Positions 53,995 to 64,000 of a DNA stretch of 64,000 bases are shown piece by piece. The stretch is from Tetrahymena thermophila SB210. Lineage: Eukaryota > Ciliophora > Oligohymenophorea > Hymenostomatida > Tetrahymenidae. The notes beneath the pieces are model-generated. The model was not told the origin of the DNA. It did not search any database and saw nothing but the letters and a program-made list of their open reading frames with translations. A program made the translations under genes and the position numbers. Each line of letters begins with the position of its first letter. The stretch's first letter is position 1. Location of the stretch: the NCBI RefSeq assembly GCF_000189635.1, contig NW_002476570.1:1-64000 (forward strand). The letters run 5' to 3'.

Positions 53995-56900
53995 ATGAGT
54001 GCTCAAAAGGGAAAGAGTCAAGAAAACTCTTAGCGAGTGAGCTCTATACAAAGAAGCAATAGCAATAGTAATGGTAAGCCTCACAATAATAGCAGCAAAG
54101 TTGTTGAAGAAAGGAAGAATGAGATAAAACGCAAATTGTTAGAACAAATGCAATCAGATTTAAGATAGCATCCTGAAGGATAGGCAAAGACTTATGAGAC
54201 TTTAGAAAATGCTAAAAAACTAAAAAAAATGTTAGTAAATAGTATTTATCAAAATAGAGATCCTCTATACAACCTTATTCATACCTAACAATAAAGTTCT
54301 AACAACAATAACTTTAGTAAAGATAACAGCCAAAACAGTTTAAATCAGTTAAATTAGCATTCTTCTTCCACTCTTAGAGTAGTAAAAGTCAGCTAGCAAC
54401 TTAATCATTAGTAGCCGAATTCGATTAATTAAAAATAAAGAAGCTCAAGCGTTCAAAAAGAGTATTCGTCTGGTAATAAGAATGAATCTTTGCCTCATTA
54501 TAGCCACTTAAATTGCATACCGAATGATTCTTAAAATAAAAGTAATAGCACTAGTTATAGAGATATATACAATCTAGCAAATAATGCATGTTAAGAACAC
54601 AAATAACTTACTGAGTAGGAAAAACAAATACTCTCTGGTAAAAAGTAGGTTACATTTTCAGATCCTGCAATCAAGAAAAATCAAAATGCTAATTAGTAAG
54701 TTTTTTCTCCTAAGCATTAGTGCTTTCATAAAGAAGGGTGTCCTAAGCATTAATAAAACAACTTATTTGAAAATAATTAATAAGAACTTGATGAGGATTG
54801 CATAAATCTTAACTTAGAAAATAAATATGGATTTGTTTCTTAAGAAAAATAAATTTTGAATTACTAAAGTGATAAGCAAGACTTGGAAAACAGAAACAAA
54901 TTACAAAAAGTTAGAGACATTTTAAATGATAATTAATGCTTCGATAAATTGGGAATACATGAAAATTAACAATAGACAGAAGTTGTTACAATCAAAAAGA
55001 TTAATGCTAATAATTCATAAAGCAACAATTTTAGTGCAAGAAATACACCATCACCTAAAGAAAGAGATTAAAAGTCAACATAAAAATAAGGTAGGTCATT
55101 TTCAGCAAGTAACAGTGCCAAAAAGCATGCATATCAAAACTTAATTGAAAGTGAAGAAGAAAAATAGGAAATACTAAAGAAGATACAAGACTAAAAGGAA
55201 TTAATGAAACATGAAAATAATTAAAATGACAAAGGCTCTAACAATTAAAATAAGTAATAGGCTTCTATTTAAAGAGATACTACTTTTTCTTCTAAAAAAC
55301 CTCCAGCTCCTTCTAATATTAGTCACGGTTAATAATAAATTTCTAAGCATTCAAAGCAATCAGTTGGATTATTATAATAAAATAATACCAAATAATAAGA
55401 AAAAGATAAAAAAGAAACTATCTAAAAGTAGAGGTCTGTAAGTTCATAGTAATATTCTAATGTATCTACTTCGAAAGGAAATTAATTTAACACTCGCTCT
55501 TCAAGCAAAGGTCGCTCAGAGAGTTAGTAAAAAGATAAATCTATTAAAAAAGTAGATGAATAAAATGTTAGCTTTGAAGGTGATAATAGCAAGAGAGAGT
55601 AAAAAATCGCTGACTTGTAAAATATGATTGAAAGGATAAAGGTAGAAAATACAAATAGATTAACTAATTTAGAAATAAAGAAATTGCATGAGCAGATGGA
55701 AAAAGATAAGTTCCTTGAAAAATAGCAATTAGAAATTAAGCAGTAGTAAAAAACAATATATTTGCTAACTTAGGAAAAAGAACTTTTGTAAGAATAAAGT
55801 GATTAGTTAGAAAATAAGTACAAGTAAACTCAAAACAAGTTAAAGATTTTTGATAAGCAAAGAATGGAGTTAGAGGACGAAATATAACGTTAGATTTTAT
55901 AGGTTTAGGAACTTAAAAATTAAATAAATGAAAACAAAATTTAGTATAATGATTTAAATAAACGTTATGCATTACTGAAAAAATAAAATGATGAATTAGA
56001 AAATGAAAAGAATAAAATAAATCAATAAAAAATCAAAATTGAGAATGAAGCCTAGCAAAAAGCCACCTAATTTTAGTGCATGAATAAATAAAACTTTGAT
56101 TTGACTATAGAATTTGAAAGAAAAAACAAGGAAAGCCAATATCAAATAAATTAATTAATTGAAAAAGTTAACGATATGACTAAAAAGTATGAAGAATCAG
56201 CTAAAAATGAATCCATTTATGAGAAAAAATACAAAGCAGAGTAGTAAAAAAATGAATAGCTTAGAGTTGAGCTTAAACTGATTCAAGCACAAGTTTCGTA
56301 AAATTTTTTTTTAATTATTAAATTCAATATTTAAAATCTAAAAAATTCATTAATTATTTAATTTAAATTAAAAAAGATCATTTGTTTTAATAAAATTCAA
56401 CTAATTACTTTAAAATTTTATTTTTTATTACTTAAATTATTAATTAGTAATTCACCCAAATAAATTTCTATTTTTGAATAATTATTAACCAAACAGATTA
56501 AGAATTGATTAAATTTTTAATTTACCATCAATCAATCGAACTTTAATTAAGATTTATATACTGTTAATTCTCATTAATTAATCCCATTTTACAAAAAATA
56601 TTTTTTCTCAAAAGTTTGACTAATTGCAAATATATGAGGAAACATTATATTTTTTTATATTAAATAAATTTATTATTTGTGGTTTTTTAAACTATTTGAG
56701 TTGTTATTATTTTAAATATTAATGAATTAGGGTGTATTTACTTTTATTAATTATTTAAATAATATTTTAATTTAATAATAGTGAAAATGAGGAATTAAAA
56801 AAGAAAATTAAATAAAAAGAGAATAAACTAGATGAACTTGAGAGTGTAGTAGATGATTTAAAAAGGAAAATCAGAAATAATTTAGATATTGATATGAAGC

Positions 56901-57445
56901 CTCACTAAAACAAACAATTAATTGAAAAAATTATAGAAAAACCTGTCTACATTGAAAAAAAAGTAGAAATTGAAAAATCTACTTTTAATTCTAACCTTGC
57001 TTAAGAGTACAAAGCATAAATGATAAAATGCTAATAAGATATAAGTGAATTAAAGCGTGCACTTATGTAAGAATAAGAACTTCATCACTAAAAGGCGATG
57101 GAGTGCGAAACTTGGAAAAACCATGCTTTTTAAATTGAAGATAAACTGAGAGGAGAGTTGAATTTACTGAAATAGAGCATAGATGGTGAAAGAAATATTT
57201 TAGATAAAGAATTAAGGGAAAAAGATGTTTATATTTAAGATCTTAAAAGCAAAATAAGCGCTCTATTACTGGAAGTTGAAACTCTAACTCATAAAAATAT
57301 TGATAAAAATCGCTAAATTGCAAATGAGATAATAAATTAAAATTCTGTATTGCAAGTAAATGATACATACCAGCAGATTCCAAATTATTTTGGCTCATCT
57401 CAAAACATGAATAACTAATCCTACATTTCTTACATTCATGGATGA
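53995..57445 (+). CDS. Large Ser/Gln-rich protein with C-terminal coiled coil, function unknown
   Basis: Exons 53995-56297 and 56782-57445 give exactly 989 codons. The first 520 residues are low-complexity Ser/Asn/Gln/Lys (MSAQKGKSQENSQRVSSIQR, NNSSKVVEERKNEIKRKLLE). They include a small Cys/His cluster near residue 235-250 (PKHQCFHKEGCPKH) that might bind a metal. From about 535 to 930 it is strong coiled coil (IERIKVENTNRLTNLEIKKL, KYKQTQNKLKIFDKQRMELE). The end is aromatic and Ser-rich (QIPNYFGSSQNM, SYISYIHG). The 484-nt intron is the longest in the window. I recognise no family. The gene converges on the CAMSAP-like gene. Confidence 0.85.
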
Positions 57446-58871
57446 AATAAATCTCATTAAATAGAAAAAAATTAAAATAATAAAATCTAATTAAATATAA
57501 AATGACAAGTTAGTTAGCTAATTAATCTATCAACAAATAAAATTATTTAAAATAACATTTAAATAAATATCACAATTCTTAAAGAAAATAAAAGAGATAA
57601 TCTTTAGAATTAATTAATTAATCAATCAATCAATCTTACAATATGGATTAATTTTCTAAATCTTAATTAATAAAATTTTTCAAAACATTATATTAGAATA
57701 TCATTTTTCATTAATTAATCATTTAATACTATATAAAAAATCCAAATATAAATAAATAAATCAATCAATCAACCAAATAAACAAAAGAGTAAATCTAAGT
57801 AAGATGCCAACATTTATAGAATTTTCGCAATCTTTCTTCTTATCTTACTTAGATTTTCATCTTTCTTCAATATTTCTTAAAATCATATGTAAATAGTATT
57901 TTTTTCATTAATTATATTTACTCTAATCGTTTTTATGTACATAATTTACTGACAGATGTATGGTAATTTTATAAACTATTTTTTAATTTTTATTGCAAAA
58001 TTCATTCATGCTTTTAATATTGAAAATAAATTAAATATCACAAATCTTAACAAAAAACGAATCTTTTAAAACAAATATTTTAATTTAATCAACGAATTGA
58101 TGAATTTATCATATTTTATACTAAAATATATAAGTTTAATTTTCAATAATTCATTTAAATTAAACTCTAATTATGATATTACAGACAAATAAATTATTTT
58201 TTTAAATTTTGTAATTCAAAAGCTAGAAGTAATAAAATTTTGTGATAACTTTTTTACATAACTCAATTAAAGAATCAATTAATTTTTAGCAATTTATGAA
58301 ATAATAAAATTATATTTGAAAACATAAACTAATTATTATATTTAATATATTTTATTTGTTTTTTTTAAATTAATAATTCAACTATTTAAATAAAATAATT
58401 TGAGTTTTTATTTTTGAATGAATATGAAAAATAACCAAAAGAGAAATTCATTTAATTTTGGTTAAATTGTATTTTATAATCTTGAAAAAAGATAAAAACA
58501 AACAACAATTTTTGTATTATTAATTCTAAAATATAATTTAAAAAAATATTTTTTTTCTCAAAAAATTAAAATTGATTTGTTTAAATCAAATTTAAATTTA
58601 AAGTAGTTAAATAATTCTTAACAATTTGAATAATTATTTTTGAAAAATAAATATATTTTTACAAAATATAATATTGTGTTGATTAAATTATTAGATTTAA
58701 TTTAAATTATGAGCTATAATTATTAATTTTTAAATAAAATTATTGATGCTTTTTGCTCGTTTTATATAATTTTTTTTAAGAATGTTTTTTAATTATTTAT
58801 TTTATAATTTATTTTAATAATTTAATTTAACTAAAGAGGTGATTTTTATTATTAATTAAAATTTTATTTTA
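57446..58871. other. Intergenic between convergent genes
   Basis: 1.4 kb, AT-rich, with ATCAATCAATCA simple runs near 57620 and 57770. A near-inverted pair AGAGTAAATCTAAGTAAGAT (57786-57805) and ATCTTACTTAGATTTTCATC (57841-57860) could fold into a hairpin. No gene is seen. Confidence 0.55.
57786..57860. repeat. Short inverted repeat, possible hairpin
   Basis: The stretch AAATCTAAGTAAGATG at about 57791 and its near complement ATCTTACTTAGATTTTCATC at about 57840 are separated by about 33 bases, giving a stem of roughly 14-15 pairs. It lies downstream of the coiled-coil gene stop and could affect 3' end formation of either convergent transcript; that is inference. Confidence 0.5.
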
Positions 58872-61800
58872 TCATTTCTTTAGAAGTACAGCATCAACTT
58901 GATTGCTAAATGCTTTAACTAAAATTTCTTTAAATTCTTTAGAGCCGCTGTCATATCTATAAAAGGCTTGAACAGATGCTAAATCAATTTAAGTAGGAGC
59001 AGTGTTTAGCCCAAATATTTTTTTTACTTCATTAGTATTGCTATCCATTGAGTATAATGCTTTAAAATCCTATTTTTAATTAATTAAAATTAATTAAATT
59101 AATTTAACAAAAAAAAAAGTGATTTTCTAAAAATAAATTTAAAATAAAATTGATATAAATTAATTTATTACTTAACGGCCATTTATACCCTTGAATAAAA
59201 CTATGAAATGCTCTTATTATGAGTCTTTTATTTTTTTAAGAGCTATTTCTCTTTCTTTAGAGTTAGTTGGACCTGCCAAACAAACCTTTGTAATTGCTTA
59301 AGAAATCAACTACTTATTTGATGGCTTAGAAAAAGGTATACGAGGTTTTGTAGTAGGGTTCTCTAAAACTGATATTTTAGGTGTGAAGTTTTCTTGAAGA
59401 TCACTTTTATTTTCTTCTTCAATATTTTCCTTTTTTTTGTTGATAACAGGAAGCTTTACTTTTTCTTTTACTGGTTGCTGTCTAACAGGTGACTTTGATT
59501 TCGGAGAGTTCTGATTTATAATCTAGTCTCTTTGATTTACTGAGAATATATTTTACTAGTTTTTTGCAAATTAATTTTAATTCTCATTTGCTTTCTTGGC
59601 TTACTGCTTATTACTAGGTGTATTATTTTCACTTCTAGCTTAGCCATCTTATTGAGCTTTCTACCTTTACTAAATCTAATAAGAAGGCTACTTTTTATGA
59701 GCTTATTTTCTTTCTTTTTATCCTGATAGCTAATCATCTGCTTACAATAGCTGTTTCTACTGAATTTCTTATTATTTCTTTTGTTTTTACATCTCTAACT
59801 CTTATATCTTTTTTAATCTTTTAATTTCAAAAGCTTTCTTCTTTCTTTCTAATTCATCATCATCTTTATCACCGAAATCAATTGTCATTGCAACACCCTT
59901 TTATATTTACTTTTATTCCTCTTCTTCATCTTCTTATTTGCTGCTTTTGTTATTTTGATTTAAGTTATTTTCTTCATTAGATTCATTAAGACTCTTATCT
60001 TATTTTTATGGACTAAAATTATCACTATTATCATCATTCAATTAGATATTATTATCTTAGTTAGTCTAACTATTATTGTCTGCGCTTTCATCATCATTTT
60101 CTTCTTTATGATGATGACGTTGATTCTAACCTTTATATGTGTTTCTTTAATTTTAAAATCCTTTATTTTTATTTTGATATTAATTATATGAATTATCATC
60201 ATCATTTTCTTATTGATAATTATCATTATAATTACTAGCATTTTAATCTTAATCTTAATCATCATACTCTTATTCATAATATTATTATTAATTATAATAA
60301 TTATTTTGATAATTTTGTGAATAATCTTCATCATTTTGATCTTCTTATTCTTAATCTTCCTCATCATCATCATCATAGTGATTTCTGTATTAATTGTTAT
60401 AATTTTGACTATAACCTTAACTTTAATCATAGTCTTCTTAATCTTCCTCCTCTCTTTCCATCTCTAACTAATTGCCGTTATAACTATATCCTTTATAACC
60501 ACCTCTATTGCTTCCAGCATTAATATTTCTTGTTGCCCATAGTTTAGGCTATTCATTTCTATAATTATCTGCTTGCTCATAAGAATTCTACAAATTTTAA
60601 TCTTAAATTTTTTATTTTAAAGTTAATTCTATGAATTCGTTATCTTAAAATTCCTCACTTTCATGTAGTTTTTACAGTTTACTGTGATAGTTAGATTAAT
60701 TTGGCATAACATTGCTAGTTTACCCAATAGACTAAGACAATTTATCACTCATTTAAAATTACTTATCTTAAATTTATTAATTAGGCTTTTAATTCCCCCA
60801 TACTTTTCTATATTTTAAGATTAAAAAGTTATTAAAACATAATAATTTTTATTGAACATTAATATTATTTACCTTTTCTTATTCTCTGTTTACTTTTATT
60901 TTTGCCAGAAATCTTCTTCGTTTTCTTCATCATAATTAGGTTTATGAACAACGCTAATGCTTTTAGAATCTGCCTATTGTGATTTTTTTAGGACCGAATC
61001 TCTCTCTTGATTAACATTATTATCTATTAAAAATATATTTTTCAAAAATAAATTTTAAATTAAAAAACACTAATTGCTTACATTTCTGATAAATATCATT
61101 CTAATTTTTAACAAATTATATTGGAGATCCTTCTATCATTTAAGAATTACAAGATTAATCATATTACTACTCATAAGCTTCCTAAAACTTTAAATCAAAT
61201 GAGTTTTTAAGGAAGCTTTATTAATCTGGGGTTGACATTTTATCAGAATTATTATTATTTAATGTCTAGTTATTATGTTTTAATTCTGAAATATTGCTCT
61301 GCGTGATAAATTATGGTCTGCTTGGTGGTTAACTTAGGAATTTATCTTGATTATATTATTGACTATTACCATTTATTTCTTGTTTAGAGTCTTTCTTTTT
61401 TCTCATATTATCAAGTAACTAAGCTCTAGTTTGAGCTGATTTATTTTAGCTTATTCCAGATTTATAAGATTAATTATTTAATGGGCTTTCACTTTCTTCT
61501 TATTCACTAAATTTAAATTTATTGCTATCTGCCATTCTTATTTAGTCATTCATAACTTTCTTAATATTGTCTTCAGCATCTTTCAAAATATCTTATCTCT
61601 TTCTGTCAAATTCTTAGTTTTTTTAGAGATCTTGCTTGTTTATCTATTAATTTTATTTCACTTGCCTCATTTATTATTTTAACTATTTGAAAGGATTTAC
61701 TTCTTCATTAAATTAAGCTGTTTAGTCACAATAAGGTAATTTTTAGGTATCGTTAAAATCCTAAGAAGGCTTTTGAGATTTTCTCAGCTCAACTGATTTC

Positions 61801-64000
61801 TGTTATTTGGTATGATTAATAGCCATTCCTAAAAATTTATCACTGTCTCTTGCTCCAAAAGTTTAAAAATTTTCATTCAAGCTATCGTCTTCATAGCTAT
61901 TCTTTTTAATATTTTGTCTTTGCTTTTAAGATTCATTCAGATTGTTTTATTTACCAAATGATTATTAATTTTACACTCCAAAACTTACTATCATAGGTTC
62001 TTCGTTTGTTTACTTGCTTCCTTATAATTTTGTGCTTAAGGAAGCTTCATCTTACAATTCTTCTTTATCATCTTCACTTTAATCTTGAGCATCATCTTAT
62101 TGATCACTATAATCACTCAATTATTTTAGCTAGTTATCATTAGAATTTTGCTTATTCATACCTTTTACTTCATTCATAAGTTTTTAAGGAGCAGCATAGT
62201 TGTTTCCAATATCTTCGAATTCAGTTTATTCAAATTAATTTTCTTAATTACCATCAAAATCTTCTTCTTCTTCGCCTTAGTTTTCAATTTATTCTTCTTC
62301 TTCGTTGCTATCTTAATTATTATAGTTTGAATTATAAAAGTTCCCTTAAAGCTAGATAGGATTAGACTTGAAAGTTTAGAAAACTTTAGGTGCTGTATTG
62401 TCTCCTTTATCTTCTTAGCATTCGTTTTCGAAAAATTCTTCTATTTTAGAAGCTGATTGCTTGTTAAAAGATTTGTCAGATAAATTTTTTAAAGATTATT
62501 TTTTGCATTCTGTTTCGGAATCTTCTTGATCTTGATTGTTTTATATTTAAGACCCTTTATTAAAAATAGGGAATCTTTCATTTTGTGCTGAAGATTTCAA
62601 GAAACGTTATGAACCATTTGATGCTGCACTTAAATTATTATTTAAGTTTTAAGAATCGTTAGAAAATTTGCTGTTATTTTTATTTTAAAAATTAAAATTG
62701 GAGGTATTTTATTATTAATTTGTCTCTTCTTCCTGATCAGATTCATCAAAATCTTCCTGCTGGATACAAGGACTGGAAGAATATTTATTTTTTTTATTTT
62801 TTTATTTTAAAAAGCTGGACTATTTCTGTTTATCTTAATTTTATACTTTGCTTACTCTTTCTTAGCTTTCCTAAACAGAAAAGCTCTTATTTTAATTATT
62901 TTTTTAGTGAGATTTACTTTATTTTTCTAAAAATGGGTATTAAGCATCTACTTAAACAGATTCTGTGTAGTCAATTTCGTCTTAAAATATTTAATCCCTT
63001 ATAGATTTATTAAGTTAACTTACTTTGATTGAGGCATCAGCTTTTTCAAATTGCTTTGAGTTTTTGCCAGAATTGTTTTCAAATTCTGTTTTTTGAATGG
63101 AATTACTTTATGATTTATTGTGAATTTTACTCTGATAACTATTAGACACATTACTCTTTTAAAATGATTCAGGCATTTTTGCTTATCCTGTCATATAACT
63201 AGAGGACTTTTTTTATGTTTCTAATTTTGATCTTTGAACAGAATCACTGATTCCATTATTTGTTGAGGCTTTATTGCTTATTACACTTTCTCTATTTTAT
63301 ACTGGATAATTACTAATAATCTCTTCTTCTCCAACGTAGTTTTGTGACTAAACCATCTATGCCCTATTACTAGTTCCTTTCTAACTCTAATTATTCTTAT
63401 CAATCATAGTATTGCTAGTTTAAGCTATTGATTTTAAAGGAGGTAGTTAATTTAATGAGTCTACCGGGTACATTTAAGACAATTAATTTTCTGAGCTATT
63501 TTCATTTTACTCATTTTATTGTTAATTTTTTTGACCTTTTTATTCTACTTTAAAATTTTATGATTGACGTTCTTGATAAATCCTCTGTTAATTTTTATTA
63601 TTTTAATTATAGTCTAGAGTATCATTTAAATCATCTTTTTCTACATCATTTTAATCTTCCTATTTAAATCTATATTATTTATCATGCTAATTAGATGAAT
63701 CTTTATAACCTGCTTATGCATTTTTATTACTTGTTTAATTTTATTTTTAATCTTAATTTGTTTAATTCAACATTTCTTCTATTACTTGCTATTTCATCAG
63801 CATATTCTTCTACTTAGCTTATTATTATTTTAATTCCTATGTTTTTTATATTTTTTTCATCTATTCTTAAATCTATAACTACATCAAATACTTATCTTTG
63901 ACATTAATTTCTTCTTTTTGATACTCCTTTACAACAACATTATTGTATGCATTTTTTATTTCTTTTGGCTTTTCTTGCTAGTATTTATCTGAATCTGGTT
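58872..64000 (-). CDS. CAMSAP/Patronin-like CKK-domain protein (5' end outside window)
   Basis: CAMSAPs bind and protect microtubule minus ends through a C-terminal CKK domain. Minus-strand exons: edge 64000-61082, 61023-60873, 60807-59172 and 59069-58872. Phases agree throughout and 1633 residues are visible. The last ~130 residues form a CKK: QLISQAITKVCLAGPTNSKE, EREIALKKIKDSQQEHFIVL, FKGINGR, then across the last intron DFKALYSMDSNTNEVKKIFG, VQAFYRYDSGSKEFKEILVK. The intron divides the CKK. Upstream is Gln/Asn/Asp/Glu-rich low complexity with coiled coils (EYQKEEINVKDKYLMQLQIQ, NEEVNPFKQLKQQMRQVKQN, ELERKKKAFEIKRLKKIQEL). An N-terminal calponin-homology domain, usual in animal CAMSAPs, would be beyond the right edge. 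Several short frames on the plus strand here are only its shadow. Confidence 0.87.

Noticed and set aside
59537-60523. Open frames on both strands with Met/Ile/Lys or His/Asn-rich sequence
   Set aside because: They are other-frame shadows of the Asp/Asn/Gln-rich body of the minus-strand CAMSAP-like gene.
62148-63004. Two hydrophobic plus-strand frames resembling small membrane proteins
   Set aside because: They are antisense to GAA/GAT/AAA-rich coding sequence of the CAMSAP-like gene, which yields TTC/ATC/TTT runs and false hydrophobicity.

Overview
The window is one end of a ciliate macronuclear chromosome, almost certainly Tetrahymena. The first 307 bases are an uninterrupted array of the telomeric repeat CCCCAA. 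The DNA is very AT-rich. Genes read through only if TAA and TAG are translated as glutamine with TGA as the sole stop (ciliate code 6). Introns are short, AT-rich and GT...AG. I decoded all genes that way; a standard-code ORF caller sees only fragments.

Left part (0.3-28 kb, all clear genes on +): UTP6 (SSU processome) begins about 555 bases from the telomere. A small odd frame with an early in-frame TGA follows. Then come four divergent members of a gene family I cannot name (called SubA-SubD here, about 4.9-6.4, 8.3-10.3, 16.2-18.4 and 25.9-27.7 kb). They share a middle block ending G-x-Y-R, a C-terminal block with Y/F-N-H-x-H-Y/F-N/D-C, and a closing Arg/Lys-Phe. A TPR-repeat gene lies between SubB and SubC. 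A decayed reading frame of unknown identity sits in the 7.5 kb gap between SubC and SubD. Gaps here are long (1-4 kb), as in a gene-poor subtelomere.

Middle part (29.7-42.4 kb): compact housekeeping genes on both strands. These are a WASP-family actin nucleation factor (+), the ciliary doublet protein CFAP20 (-), an acidic protein resembling the snoRNP chaperone NOPCHAP1 (+), an alpha/beta hydrolase (+), U1 snRNP protein C (+), an IscS/NFS1-type cysteine desulfurase with a shortened active-site loop (+), and an AAAP-type amino-acid transporter (-).

Right part (44.9-64 kb): three long coiled-coil proteins of unknown function, a CFAP157/BBOF1-like basal-body or axonemal coiled-coil gene, and a very large minus-strand gene whose last exons encode a CAMSAP/Patronin CKK domain and which runs off the right edge. 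This part is enriched for microtubule and cilium genes; CFAP20 and WASP nearby add to the cytoskeletal theme, though this may be chance.

No tRNA, rRNA, CRISPR array or recognisable intact transposon or virus-like element was found. The least explained content is the SubA-SubD family. Exon borders are my own readings. Where total coding length and phase close exactly (UTP6, TPR, WASP, CFAP20, NOPCHAP1-like, coiled coils, CAMSAP-like) they are likely right. Starts of SubA-SubC and of the CFAP157-like gene are uncertain.
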